Both the position numbers and the translations under genes were made by a program. From Tenacibaculum maritimum NCIMB 2154 (GTDB lineage Bacteria > Bacteroidota > Bacteroidia > Flavobacteriales > Flavobacteriaceae): 64,000 nucleotides of DNA. The notes below the pieces were generated by a model. The model was not told where the DNA came from. It searched no databases and saw only the letters and a program-made list of their open reading frames with translations. Within the stretch, counting starts at the first letter, position 1, and every line of letters starts with the position of its first letter. The stretch lies in contig NZ_LT634361.1 in NCBI RefSeq assembly GCF_900119795.1, positions 1-64,000 on the forward strand. Direction: 5' to 3'. Positions 1 through 9,159 of this stretch are shown piece by piece.

Positions 1-42
1 TATTTTGGTTGAAAATTATAACAAATTAAAGACGAAAGATTA

Positions 43-2259
43 ATGGCAAGAAAGAAGAAAATCTACAAAAAGAAAGGGAAAGTAATAAAAGATTTAACAC
101 GTAATATATTTAAAATACTTAATGAAGATAGCAGTAAGTTTTATAATTATAAACAAATAGCTGCTAAAATGGGAATTGCTGATACAGATGGTAAAACTCA
201 AATATTAAAAAAATTAGCTGAATTAACTGCTACTAAAAAAATTAAGGAAATTGATAGAGGTAAATACCAAATAAATGAAGATAGGAAATATCATATAGGT
301 ATATTAGATGTTACTTCTAATGGGAATGCCTATTTTATTTCTGATGATTTTGAAAACGATGTTTTTGTACCTTCAGTAAATTTAGGAAAAGGATTACATA
401 ATGATACTGTTCGAGTATATGTTTATAAAAAGAAACGAAGTAATAAATTAGAAGCAGATGTAGTTGAAATACTAGAACGAGCTAAAAAAGAGTTTGTTGG
501 AGTTTTACAAATGAGTAAAAATTTCGGATTTGTATTGCCAGATAGTAATAAAATGTATGCAGATATTTTTATTTCCCAAAATAAATTAAATGGAGCGGAG
601 CATGGTGATAAAGTAGTAGCAAAAATTACAGATTGGCCAGAAAACTCTAAAAATCCATTTGGAAAAATAACACAAGTTTTAGGAAAACCAGGAGATCATG
701 ATACCGAAATTCATTCTATTTTATTAGAATATGGTTTGCCTTATGAATTTCCAGCAGAAGTTGAAAAAGAAGCAGCTACGTTACCTATAGAAATAACAGC
801 AGAAGAAATAGCAAAGAGAAGAGATATGCGTAAAGATTTAACTTTTACAATAGATCCTAAAGATGCAAAAGATTTCGATGATGCTTTGTCATTTACTAAA
901 TTAGAAAATGGAAATTATGAAATAGGAGTGCATATTGCTGATGTATCTCATTATGTACAACCAAAAACAATTTTAGATGATGAAGCTTATAGCAGAGCAA
1001 CTTCTGTTTATTTAGTTGACAGAGTGGTACCTATGCTACCAGAAATGTTATCAAATGGTGTATGTTCGTTAAGACCTCATGAAGAAAAATTAACATTTTC
1101 TGCTGTGTTTGAGATGAATGAAAAAGCAGAACTGGTAAACCAATGGTTTGGAAGAACAGTAACCTATTCAGATCAACGATTTGCTTATGAAGAAGCACAA
1201 GCAATTATAGAAAATTGTTCCTTATCAGAAATAAATAAAGGATATACAATGCCAATAGATATTTCTATTATTGATAAAGAGTATCAAGTGGCACCAGCAC
1301 TTGTAGAAGCTACTTTAAAATTAGATGAGTTAGCTAAGAAATTGCGTAAAAAACGTATGAAAGAAGGAGCTATTTCATTTGATAGAGTAGAAGTAAAATT
1401 TAATTTAGATGAAGCTGCAAATCCTATAGGAGTTTACTTTAAAGAGTCAAAAGATGCTAACAAATTAATTGAAGAATTTATGTTATTAGCTAATAGAAAA
1501 GTGGCAGAGTTTATAGGATTCTCTAAAGGGAAAGCAACTAATAAGACGTTTATTTATAGAATTCATGATGAGCCAGATATCGAAAAATTAGCATCACTAC
1601 AAAGTATTATAGGTAAATTTGGTTATAAAATAGATACAGCATCAAAAGAAAGTACTTCAGAATCTTTGAATAAATTGCTACATGATGTTCATGGTAAAGG
1701 AGAAGCAAATATGGTAGAAACTTTGGCAATTCGTTCTATGAGTAAAGCTGCATATACTACTCAAAATATAGGACATTACGGATTGGCTTTTGATTATTAT
1801 AGTCATTTTACCTCTCCAATTCGGCGTTATCCAGATGTAATGACTCATCGTTTATTGCAACATTATTTAGATGGTGCTAGTTCACCTAAAGCAGAAATTT
1901 ATGAAGAAAAGTGTAAACATTCTTCAAAAATGGAAGAATTAGCTTCTAAAGCAGAGCGTGAAAGCATTAAGTATATGCAGGTAAAATATATGCAAGACCA
2001 TAAAAATGAAGCATTTGAAGGAGTTATTTCAGGAGTTACAGAGTGGGGAATTTATGTAGAAATAAAATCAAATAAATGTGAAGGAATGGTGCGTATTCGT
2101 GATATAAAAGACGATTACTATATTTTTGACGAAAAACAATATGCTATTGTTGGACAATCAACAAAAAATACCATTCAATTAGGTGATGAAGTAGTTGTAA
2201 AAGTAAAACATACAGATCTGGAACGTAAGCATTTAGATTTTGAATTAATAAGTCATTAA
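43..2259 (+). CDS. rnr: Ribonuclease R (3'-5' exoribonuclease, RNB family)
   Basis: Degrades structured RNA and takes part in mRNA and rRNA turnover in the cytoplasm. The 738 residues fit the RNase R family. The N-terminus is Lys-rich with a winged-helix-like segment, followed by cold-shock OB domains. The RNB catalytic signature TIDPKDAKDFDDA lies near residues 269-281 and carries the metal-binding aspartates. A second RNB block with FTSPIRRYPD lies near residue 588, and a C-terminal S1 domain (EGVISGVTEWGIYVEI) near residue 658. The ATG start is preceded by an A-rich leader. The next gene begins only 5 bases after the stop. Confidence 0.97.
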   Translation: MARKKKIYKKKGKVIKDLTRNIFKILNEDSSKFYNYKQIAAKMGIADTDGKTQILKKLAELTATKKIKEIDRGKYQINEDRKYHIGILDVTSNGNAYFISDDFENDVFVPSVNLGKGLHNDTVRVYVYKKKRSNKLEADVVEILERAKKEFVGVLQMSKNFGFVLPDSNKMYADIFISQNKLNGAEHGDKVVAKITDWPENSKNPFGKITQVLGKPGDHDTEIHSILLEYGLPYEFPAEVEKEAATLPIEITAEEIAKRRDMRKDLTFTIDPKDAKDFDDALSFTKLENGNYEIGVHIADVSHYVQPKTILDDEAYSRATSVYLVDRVVPMLPEMLSNGVCSLRPHEEKLTFSAVFEMNEKAELVNQWFGRTVTYSDQRFAYEEAQAIIENCSLSEINKGYTMPIDISIIDKEYQVAPALVEATLKLDELAKKLRKKRMKEGAISFDRVEVKFNLDEAANPIGVYFKESKDANKLIEEFMLLANRKVAEFIGFSKGKATNKTFIYRIHDEPDIEKLASLQSIIGKFGYKIDTASKESTSESLNKLLHDVHGKGEANMVETLAIRSMSKAAYTTQNIGHYGLAFDYYSHFTSPIRRYPDVMTHRLLQHYLDGASSPKAEIYEEKCKHSSKMEELASKAERESIKYMQVKYMQDHKNEAFEGVISGVTEWGIYVEIKSNKCEGMVRIRDIKDDYYIFDEKQYAIVGQSTKNTIQLGDEVVVKVKHTDLERKHLDFELISH

Positions 2260-2264
2260 TTTAC

Positions 2265-3455
2265 TTGGAGAGAAATTATTGTACATATAAAGAAATTTTT
2301 AAAAAAGAAACATTTCCATTGGCTTATATTGATATGGAAATGTTAGATGCTAACGTAAAAATACTCACGGAACGAGCTAACAGAGGCACCATTAGAATTG
2401 CATCAAAATCAGTAAGAAGTATTGAAATTCTTAAGTACTTATTTAGGAAATCAAATAAGTTTAAAGGAATTATGTCATTTACAGCTCTTGAAAGTTTGTT
2501 TTTAGTTAAACAAGGTTTTGATGATATTTTGTTAGGATACCCTTGTGTAGATAAAAATTTGATATCGCAAATAGCTGATGTAATTTTAAAAAATAAAACG
2601 ATTGTATTAATGGTTGACAAAATAGAGCATGTTGCGCTTATTAATGCAGTAGGAAAGGAAAAAAAAGTACAACTGCCTATTTGTATAGATTTAGATTGTT
2701 CTTCTGATTTTGGCCCCATTCATTTTGGAGTTTGGCGCTCTTCTATAACAAATAATCAACAATTACAAAAGTTATTAAATAGCATTAAAAAATCACATTT
2801 TGTTAAATTAGATGGGCTTATGGGCTATGAAGCTCAAATAGCAGGCTTAGGTGACAATGTAAAAGGAGATACAATTAAAAACTTAATGATAAAAATTTTA
2901 AAAAACCGCTCTATCAGTAAAATCAGAAAAAGAAGAACCGCTGCAATTAATTTGATAAAGAAAAATGGTTTTGATCTTCGATTTATAAATGGCGGAGGAA
3001 CAGGAAGTATTAAAGAAACTTTAGAGGAAAAAGAAATTACTGAAATAACCATAGGATCAGGATTTTATAACCCTCATTTATTTGATAATTATCGTGATTT
3101 TCAATTAAATCCGTCTGCGGGATTTGCCATACAAATCGTAAGAAATCCTAAAGAAAACTACTATACATGCCATGGAGGAGGATATATTGCTTCAGGAAGT
3201 ATAGATAAACTTAAAGCACCTAAAATAGATTTATTAGAAGGAGCAAGATTCGTAGCTAATGAAGGCTGTGGAGAAGTACAAACCCCTATTGTTTATAAAG
3301 GAAAAGAGCATTTAAAAATAGGAGATCCTGTTTTTTTACGCCATGCAAAAGCAGGTGAATTATGTGAACGTTTTAATGAAATATATAGAATAAGGAATCA
3401 TAAAATTATAGATAAAGTTACTACTTATAGAGGTGATGGCTTTGCTTTTCTCTAA
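2265..3455 (+). CDS. PLP-dependent amino-acid deaminase/aldolase (D-threonine aldolase / DSD1-like)
   Basis: A fold-III PLP enzyme. The alanine-racemase-type barrel comes first (FPLAYIDMEML, with the likely PLP lysine in IASKSVR near residue 48). A DSD1/D-threonine-aldolase-like C-terminal domain follows; HAKAGELCERF supplies the His and Cys expected to bind the metal. The reading frame opens with TTG, five bases after the RNase R stop. The next gene starts 12 bases downstream, so the pair looks co-transcribed. Members act on D-amino acids or beta-hydroxy amino acids, but the substrate cannot be read from sequence. Confidence 0.85.
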   Translation: MERNYCTYKEIFKKETFPLAYIDMEMLDANVKILTERANRGTIRIASKSVRSIEILKYLFRKSNKFKGIMSFTALESLFLVKQGFDDILLGYPCVDKNLISQIADVILKNKTIVLMVDKIEHVALINAVGKEKKVQLPICIDLDCSSDFGPIHFGVWRSSITNNQQLQKLLNSIKKSHFVKLDGLMGYEAQIAGLGDNVKGDTIKNLMIKILKNRSISKIRKRRTAAINLIKKNGFDLRFINGGGTGSIKETLEEKEITEITIGSGFYNPHLFDNYRDFQLNPSAGFAIQIVRNPKENYYTCHGGGYIASGSIDKLKAPKIDLLEGARFVANEGCGEVQTPIVYKGKEHLKIGDPVFLRHAKAGELCERFNEIYRIRNHKIIDKVTTYRGDGFAFL

Positions 3456-3466
3456 ACATATAAAAA

Positions 3467-4750
3467 ATGAAGAATTGGTCTGAAAATCAACAATGGAATC
3501 CTAAACAATTTTTACAACCTTCAACTGAAAAGGAAATCATAGAGATTGTTTCAGAGGCAATTAAAAACCAAAGAAAAATAAGAATTTATGGGAGTAAACA
3601 TTCTTTTAGTTCTTTAAATAATACAGATGATATTTGTTTGAATTTAGATAACTATCAAGGAATAGTGAAGATAAATGAAGCAAATAATTATGTAACAGTA
3701 AGAGGAGGAACTAAACTATATAAACTAACTAGTTTATTAGCATCTTATGGTTTTGCTATGGAAAATATGGGAGATGTTGATAAACAATCCATTGCAGGTG
3801 CAATTGGTACAGGTACTCATGGAACAGGTGTAAAATTGGGTAGTATAAGTACTCAAGTTGTCGGAATTAAGTTTATAAATGGTTTGGGAGAAACAGTATA
3901 TTGCTCAGAACATGAGAATAGAGAGCTGTTTAAATGTTTACAAATTTCATTAGGAGTTTTTGGTATCATAACTGAAGTAACACTTAAATGTGTAGCTAAC
4001 TATAAATTAAAATTAGAGAAAAAATCAGAGTTATTAACAGATGTATTAACAAACCTAGAAGCTTTAAATAAAAACAACAGAAACTTTGAATTTTATTGGT
4101 TACCCTATACAAATTCAGTACAAACAAAATATTCCAATATAACTGATAAAGAAGAAGATAAAGATAGTTTTCTAAACTATTTTAATGATATAATTATAGA
4201 AAATTATGTATTTAAGCTTCTTTGTAACTCAGCCAAATGGTTTCCTAAGTTAAATACTACAGTAGCTAAAATTTCGTCAAATTTTTTATCAAACACCACC
4301 AAAATAAAAGACAGTAAAAATGTATATGCTACACCAAGATTGGTAAAATTTACAGAAATGGAGTATAATATTCCTATAGAAGCATACAAAGAGGCCATGA
4401 AAGATATAGTAAATTGTATTTATCGTAAGAAGTTTAATATTCATTTTCCTATTGAAAATAGATTTGTTCAAAAAGATGATATTTATATAAGTCCTGCTTA
4501 TCAAAGAGAATCGGCATATATTGCTTGCCATGTATATAAAGGCAAGGAGTACAAGAAGTATTTTGAAGCGTTAGAAGAAATATTTTCGAAATACGAAGGC
4601 AGGCCTCATTGGGGAAAAATACATTACAAAAAAGCAGAGTATTTTTACGAAAAATATCCTATGTTTGGGGTGTATAATGAACAAAGAAAAAGACAAGATC
4701 CTGAGGAAATCTTTCTAAACGAAAATCTACGTAATATATTAATGGTTTGA
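3467..4750 (+). CDS. FAD-linked aldonolactone oxidase-like protein
   Basis: Resembles D-arabinono-1,4-lactone/L-gulonolactone oxidases. An FAD_binding_4 (VAO-type) domain occupies roughly residues 15-190 (YGSKHSFSSLN, then the FAD loop AGAIGTGTHGTG). The ALO domain follows, ending with RPHWGKIHY, the HWGK signature of sugar-lactone oxidases, near residue 384. The 427 residues fit the family. It follows the PLP enzyme by 12 bases, probably in one operon. It would oxidise a sugar-derived lactone or polyol; the true substrate is unknown. Confidence 0.85.
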   Translation: MKNWSENQQWNPKQFLQPSTEKEIIEIVSEAIKNQRKIRIYGSKHSFSSLNNTDDICLNLDNYQGIVKINEANNYVTVRGGTKLYKLTSLLASYGFAMENMGDVDKQSIAGAIGTGTHGTGVKLGSISTQVVGIKFINGLGETVYCSEHENRELFKCLQISLGVFGIITEVTLKCVANYKLKLEKKSELLTDVLTNLEALNKNNRNFEFYWLPYTNSVQTKYSNITDKEEDKDSFLNYFNDIIIENYVFKLLCNSAKWFPKLNTTVAKISSNFLSNTTKIKDSKNVYATPRLVKFTEMEYNIPIEAYKEAMKDIVNCIYRKKFNIHFPIENRFVQKDDIYISPAYQRESAYIACHVYKGKEYKKYFEALEEIFSKYEGRPHWGKIHYKKAEYFYEKYPMFGVYNEQRKRQDPEEIFLNENLRNILMV

Positions 4751-4815
4751 GATACTTTTTTTTAATAAAACCAGTTGGTATAATTATTGATCTTGTTAGT
4801 AATAATGTAAAAGTC

Positions 4816-5493
4816 ATGAAGAAAACAGCATTTTTGGGTTTGTTTTTGATAACAGCATTGGTATCAGCACAAACAACTATAAGTAAGCATTTAGGAGATT
4901 TCTCTACTTTAAAGGTATATAACGGGATTGATGTAGAGTTGATTAAATCAAATGAGCAAAAGCTTGAAATTACAGGAGAAAAAGCAGAGAAAGTAAAAGT
5001 AAAAAATGACGGAGTTACCTTAAAAATCTTATTAAGATTTCCAGAAACAACAGCTGATAAAAAGGTATATGTAAAGTTGTATTTTAAAGATGATATTCAA
5101 ATAATAGATGCTAATGAAGGGGCTACCATTACAGGAAAAGGTTTTAAACAGCAAAAAATAGAAGTAAAAGTGCAAGAAGGTGCTTTTATGAATTTGGTAG
5201 TTGATATTAAGCATTTAAAAGTAAAATCCTCTTCAGGAGGGGTGTTAAAATTATCAGGAGTAGCTAAAAATCAAGTAGTCAACGTAGATTTAGGAGGGGT
5301 ATATCATGGATATAATTTAACAGCTTCTGAAATATCTATAGTAAAAGCAGCTTCGGGTGCAAAGGCAGAAATACAAGCTAGTGAAACTTTAGATTTAAAA
5401 GTGAGTTTTGGAGGATCAATATTTTACAAAGGAAGTCCTGAAGTCTTAAAAACTAAAAAAGTTATAGGAGGAATCATTGAACAAAGAAGTTAA
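4816..5493 (+). CDS. Secreted head-GIN (DUF2807) beta-helix protein
   Basis: The 225-residue product starts MKKTAFLGLFLITALVSAQ, a signal peptide with a clear cleavage site. An upstream in-frame ATG at 4747 would put 23 non-signal residues ahead of it, so the inner ATG is preferred. The rest is a repetitive beta-strand pattern (DFSTLKVYNGIDVEL ... ITGEK) typical of the 'putative auto-transporter adhesin, head GIN' family in Bacteroidota. The cellular role is not established; it is likely exported to the periplasm or cell surface. Confidence 0.8.
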   Translation: MKKTAFLGLFLITALVSAQTTISKHLGDFSTLKVYNGIDVELIKSNEQKLEITGEKAEKVKVKNDGVTLKILLRFPETTADKKVYVKLYFKDDIQIIDANEGATITGKGFKQQKIEVKVQEGAFMNLVVDIKHLKVKSSSGGVLKLSGVAKNQVVNVDLGGVYHGYNLTASEISIVKAASGAKAEIQASETLDLKVSFGGSIFYKGSPEVLKTKKVIGGIIEQRS

Positions 5494-5528
5494 ATAGTAT
5501 TCGTTTCGGATGGTATCAAAAGCTTTTG

Positions 5529-5536
5529 TATCTTTG
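5529..5536 (+). promoter_or_regulatory. Bacteroidota -7 box (TATCTTTG)
   Basis: TATCTTTG matches the TAnnTTTG -7 element of Bacteroidota housekeeping promoters and lies 21 bases before the tatA-like start. No clear upstream TTG element is seen. Confidence 0.6.
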
Positions 5537-5556
5537 TAAGGTAAAAATTAGAATAA

Positions 5557-5745
5557 ATGAATACACTTACTATATTTCTTGGATTTGTTGGACCTTGGCA
5601 GATAGCTATTATTGTAGCCTTGGTTTTATTAATGTTTGGTGGTCGTAAGATACCTGAGTTAATGAAAGGCTTAGGTACAGGAATAAAAGAGTTTAAAGAC
5701 GCTACAAGATCTGAAGAAGACGAAAAAATAGAGGAAAAAAAATAA
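5557..5745 (+). CDS. tatA: TatA/TatE-type twin-arginine translocase subunit
   Basis: A 62-residue protein of the Sec-independent export system. An N-terminal membrane segment (FVGPWQIAIIVALVLLMFGG) is followed by the FGGRKIPEL hinge, an amphipathic helix and an acidic/basic tail, which is the TatA architecture. TatA forms the size-variable pore for folded proteins. It has its own promoter box and is closed by a strong terminator, so it is a single-gene unit. No tatC is nearby in the window. Confidence 0.92.
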   Translation: MNTLTIFLGFVGPWQIAIIVALVLLMFGGRKIPELMKGLGTGIKEFKDATRSEEDEKIEEKK

Positions 5746-5768
5746 ACTTTTTTAGAGATAAAAATAAA

Positions 5769-5802
5769 AAGGTCGAAACTAGTTTTAGTTTCGACCTTTT
5801 TT
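5769..5802. terminator. Hairpin terminator between convergent genes
   Basis: An inverted repeat (AAGGTCGAAACT / AGTTTCGACCTT with a 6-base loop) is flanked by A and T runs, so it can serve both the tatA-like gene and the convergent SPFH gene. Confidence 0.9.
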
Positions 5803-5818
5803 GTAGCTCATATTTTAA

Positions 5819-6736
5819 TTATTCTTCTTTCTTTTTTGCTTTTTTCATAGCTTCTCCTATTTGATTACTAGCAGTAAAACTAGCAACCATATCATTTAGC
5901 ATTTGGCTTCCTGCTTGGGGAGAATTAGGTAATAATATTAAATTACTATTAGTTTCTTGTCCAATAGATTGTAGCGTATCATAATGTTGTGTAACTACAA
6001 TTAAAGCAGAAGCCTCTTGTGAATTGATACCTACTTTGTTTAAGACTTCTACAGATTCTTCCAAACCACGTGCAATTTCTCTACGTTGATCTGCAATACC
6101 TTGACCTTGTAATCGTTTACTTTCTGCTTCAGCTTTTGCTTTTTCAACAATTAAAATACGTTGGGCATCACCTTCATATTGAGCAGCTACTTTTTCACGT
6201 TCAGAAGCATTAATACGGTTCATAGCTTCTTTTACTTGGGCATCAGGATCAATATCAGTAACAAGAGTTTTTATAATATCGAAACCATAATTAACCATTG
6301 CATCTTGTAATTCAGATTTTACGGCAATAGCAATATCATCTTTTTTGACAAATACATCGTCTAATTTCATTTTAGGAACTTCTGCACGTACTACGTCAAA
6401 TACATAGCTTGTAATTTGCTCATGTGGATACTCTAGTTTATAAAAGGCATCATATACTTTATCTTTTATGACTACATATTGAACGGATACTTTTAATTTA
6501 GTAAATACATCATCTAAAGTTTTAGTTTCAACAATTACGTCTAACTGTTGAATTTTTAAACTTAGTTTTCCTGCAATTCTGTCAAAAACTGGTATTTTAA
6601 ATTGAAGACCAGAATGTCGAATGCTATGGAATTTACCAAAACGTTCTATAATAGCAGCTGTTTGTTGTTTTACGATGAAAATAGAGGCTAGGATTATAAA
6701 AAATCCAACCCCAATTAGAATAGGGATAAATGGCAT
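5819..6736 (-). CDS. SPFH/band-7 membrane protein (QmcA/stomatin-like)
   Basis: A 305-residue protein with one N-terminal membrane segment (residues 3-22) and a band-7 domain (ERFGKFHSIRHSGLQFKIP). A long helical coiled segment rich in Glu and Ala follows (near residues 180-215, SEREKVAAQYEGDAQ). This is the pattern of QmcA-type SPFH proteins, which form large oligomers in the inner membrane and are tied to membrane microdomains and protease control. The usual NfeD partner is not adjacent. Confidence 0.9.
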   Translation of the reverse strand: MPFIPILIGVGFFIILASIFIVKQQTAAIIERFGKFHSIRHSGLQFKIPVFDRIAGKLSLKIQQLDVIVETKTLDDVFTKLKVSVQYVVIKDKVYDAFYKLEYPHEQITSYVFDVVRAEVPKMKLDDVFVKKDDIAIAVKSELQDAMVNYGFDIIKTLVTDIDPDAQVKEAMNRINASEREKVAAQYEGDAQRILIVEKAKAEAESKRLQGQGIADQRREIARGLEESVEVLNKVGINSQEASALIVVTQHYDTLQSIGQETNSNLILLPNSPQAGSQMLNDMVASFTASNQIGEAMKKAKKKEE

Positions 6737-6903
6737 AACTTAATTTTTTGTTTTTAATGTTTTTTGTAAAGATACTTAAAGTAGTAACTACATACAAGAC
6801 GCATAGTTTTTTAAATGTTACATATTATTTTTTTATAATAGCTTTGATAGTGCAATTTGGCATAGTTTCTGCCCAAAAAAGAAGGAACATCAAAAAGAGA
6901 ATA

Positions 6904-7584
6904 ATGAAAAAATTAGTTTATTTATTTTTAAGTTTATTTATGTTAACATCATGTGCAACACAGAAAAATATGATAAAAGATACAATTTGGGTAAATAGTA
7001 CTAGAGTTACTTGTACTGGAGTAGTTCCTATGAGCTGTCTTGAAACACAACTAGGAAGAGAATTAATACCTAATAAATGGGAATTTTTTTACGATGAAAT
7101 AGAAGGATTTACTTATGAACCAGGTTATATTTATAAGCTTCGCATTTCTATAGAAAATTTGAATGAAAAAGAGATTCCTGCTGATGGTTCTAGTAAAAGA
7201 TATCAATTAATAGAAGTTATTTCTAAAACGCCTGATACTAAGTTAAGATTACAGGATGTTTGGGTAGCTACAAAAATTAAAGGAAGAGACATTCAATTAA
7301 AAGAAGAAGATAGTCGCCCAAGAATAGAGATAGAAGTAGGTAATAAAAAGATACTAGGAAAAGGAGCTTGCAATCGTTTTTTTGGAAGTATAGAAACTTT
7401 AACAGGAAAAAAAATTACATTTTCTAAGATAGGAGCTACTAAAATGATGTGCTTGGATATGAACCTTGAAGATCTTTTTTTTGAGGCCTTAGAAGCCGTA
7501 AAAACATATAAAATAGAAAATAATGAATTGTATTTGTTTGACGGAAATAATAAGGAGGTGCTGCGTTTTAATAAAATAGATTAG
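6904..7584 (+). CDS. DUF4377 + META-domain lipoprotein
   Basis: The 226-residue product starts MKKLVYLFLSLFMLTSC, a lipoprotein signal with Cys at the lipobox. The open frame extends upstream to 6748, but the signal peptide fixes this start. The N-terminal half resembles DUF4377. The C-terminal half (EIEVGNKKILGKGACNRFFG ... ATKMMC) is a META/HslJ domain. Such lipoproteins are envelope proteins, with HslJ linked to stress resistance in other bacteria; the role here is unknown. Confidence 0.8.
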   Translation: MKKLVYLFLSLFMLTSCATQKNMIKDTIWVNSTRVTCTGVVPMSCLETQLGRELIPNKWEFFYDEIEGFTYEPGYIYKLRISIENLNEKEIPADGSSKRYQLIEVISKTPDTKLRLQDVWVATKIKGRDIQLKEEDSRPRIEIEVGNKKILGKGACNRFFGSIETLTGKKITFSKIGATKMMCLDMNLEDLFFEALEAVKTYKIENNELYLFDGNNKEVLRFNKID

Positions 7585-7681
7585 TATGTATGAAGGAAGA
7601 AATGATTTGTTGTTAAAAAGAATATGGAAGCATTTAATTATTGAATAGAAGAAATAGATATTTTTGTATAAAACATTTATT

Positions 7682-8080
7682 ATGGAACTAATTCAACAAT
7701 ACGTAGCAGAAATTTTAATCTTATTATTTTTAATTGTTACTTTTTTACAGTCTGGAATAGATAAAGTGACAGATTGGAATGGAAACTTATCTTTTATAAA
7801 AAGCCACTTTCAAAATTCGCCATTAAAAAATAATGTACCACTATTATTGGCTATAATTTTAGTGATGGAATTAATAGCAGGTGCTTTAATGTTTGTTGGA
7901 GTATTTCAGTTGGCTACAGTAGGTACTAAAAATTTAGCATTATTAGGCGTAGAGATTTCAGCGCTATGCTTAATTTTTTTATTGATAGGCCAAAGGTTGG
8001 CAAAAGATTATGCAGGGGCAATGACTTTAGCTGTTTATTTTATAATTACGATTTTTGGAATATATTTACTTAATAAATAA
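7682..8080 (+). CDS. DoxX-family membrane protein
   Basis: A 132-residue protein with four predicted membrane helices and the DoxX-like start (LILLFLIVTFLQSGIDKVTDW). An upstream ATG at 7664 is possible, but the one at 7682 is more typical. DoxX-like proteins are small integral membrane proteins of uncertain biochemical role, sometimes linked to thiol or redox stress. It is monocistronic and ends at a strong terminator. Confidence 0.75.
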   Translation: MELIQQYVAEILILLFLIVTFLQSGIDKVTDWNGNLSFIKSHFQNSPLKNNVPLLLAIILVMELIAGALMFVGVFQLATVGTKNLALLGVEISALCLIFLLIGQRLAKDYAGAMTLAVYFIITIFGIYLLNK

Positions 8081-8120
8081 TTATTATAAAGTGTAATTAT
8101 ATTATAATAATTATTTATTT

Positions 8121-8157
8121 AAAAACCTCTTAAAACAAGCGTTTTAAGAGGTTTTTA
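8121..8157 (+). terminator. Strong intrinsic terminator
   Basis: The inverted repeat AAAAACCTCTTAAAAC / GTTTTAAGAGGTTTTT forms a near-perfect stem followed by T residues, downstream of the DoxX gene and facing the convergent methyltransferase. Confidence 0.9.
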
Positions 8158-8210
8158 TTTTTACTCCTTATGATTCGTTATAATATTTTTTTAAATGTAT
8201 TAAAAATGGG

Positions 8211-9080
8211 TTAAAACGATTTTTCTTTATTTTTTAACACATAAATTAAAGAAGAATGCTCTAAAGACTTTTTAGCTTTTAGATTTGAGAGGAAACCAAT
8301 ATAAAAAGCTCTTATAAAATTGATTTTTCCTGTTTTATTTTTTTCGCTCAAAATAGAAACATAGTAAGCATCAAAAATCATGGGAAGTATTTTTTCAATT
8401 TCTATATTTACTTTACTAAATAATTGTTGGATTGAATATTTAGAAAAATGCCATAGATGTCTAGGTACATCAAAAGCTGCCCAAAACTCATGGTAGTATT
8501 TGGCATCATAACTTTTATAATTAGGAACGGCTATAATTAATCTACCAGTTGGTTTTAATAGTTTTTTTAAGGTCTGTATATATTCTGGTAGGTTTTGCAC
8601 ATGTTCCAAAACATGCCACATCGTGATAATATCAAATTGCTCATCCTTATAACTGGATAAATTATTTTTTAGATGAATCCCTTTTGAGTAAGCATTTTTT
8701 CTTGCATTTACGCTAGGCTCAACTCCAAATACCTTCCAGTTATTCTTTTTACAGATACTTAAAAAATCTCCTGTACCCGCACCAATATCTAGAACTTTTT
8801 TTTCTTCTGATGCAAATGAATTGATAAGATTAAGTTTTTTCTTTAAAGCATACCCTTTTACGATATGGTACATTTTATCTAACAAAGATTTTTTACTATC
8901 TGTATGTGAAATATAATTATCACTCTTGTAATAATCTTCCAAGTTAGAAGGCACAGGTGAAGTTACTAACATTTGAAATTCTTTGTTAAGCATTACTTCA
9001 TAGGATTCATTGGATACAGTATAATCTATACAGTTTAAGTATGGATGTACATTTTTGTAGAGTTCTTTCTCCTCTCCCAT
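8211..9080 (-). CDS. Class I SAM-dependent methyltransferase
   Basis: A SAM-binding Rossmann domain is shown by motif I (VLDIGAGTGDFL, near residue 98) and the post-motif MWHVLEHVQN, as in Methyltransf_23/UbiE-like enzymes that modify small molecules or glycans. The start at 9080 (MGEEKELYKN) is preferred over 9116, because the longer form would begin inside a parS-like palindrome. It lies downstream of mnmG in the same direction, separated by two parS-like sites. The substrate is unknown. Confidence 0.85.
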   Translation of the reverse strand: MGEEKELYKNVHPYLNCIDYTVSNESYEVMLNKEFQMLVTSPVPSNLEDYYKSDNYISHTDSKKSLLDKMYHIVKGYALKKKLNLINSFASEEKKVLDIGAGTGDFLSICKKNNWKVFGVEPSVNARKNAYSKGIHLKNNLSSYKDEQFDIITMWHVLEHVQNLPEYIQTLKKLLKPTGRLIIAVPNYKSYDAKYYHEFWAAFDVPRHLWHFSKYSIQQLFSKVNIEIEKILPMIFDAYYVSILSEKNKTGKINFIRAFYIGFLSNLKAKKSLEHSSLIYVLKNKEKSF

Positions 9081-9099
9081 TTTAATTGATCTGTTTAGA

Positions 9100-9115
9100 T
9101 GTTCCACGAGGAACA
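9100..9115. promoter_or_regulatory. parS-like palindrome 1
   Basis: TGTTCCACGAGGAACA has perfect TGTTCC/GGAACA arms around a 4-base centre and closely resembles the chromosomal ParB site parS (TGTTTCACGTGAAACA). It lies just upstream of the methyltransferase start. It is one of four such sites in 4.8 kb. Confidence 0.7.
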
Positions 9116-9135
9116 ATTAGTTTTTAATATTATAA

Positions 9136-9151
9136 TGTTCCCCGTGGAACG
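9136..9151. promoter_or_regulatory. parS-like palindrome 2
   Basis: TGTTCCCCGTGGAACG lies between mnmG and the methyltransferase, 36 bases from site 1, with the same arms apart from the last base. Confidence 0.7.
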
Positions 9152-9159
9152 TTGTTAAA

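Noticed and set aside
6748..6903. Longer N-terminus for the DUF4377/META protein
   Set aside because: The lipoprotein signal peptide begins at 6904; the upstream part would bury it.
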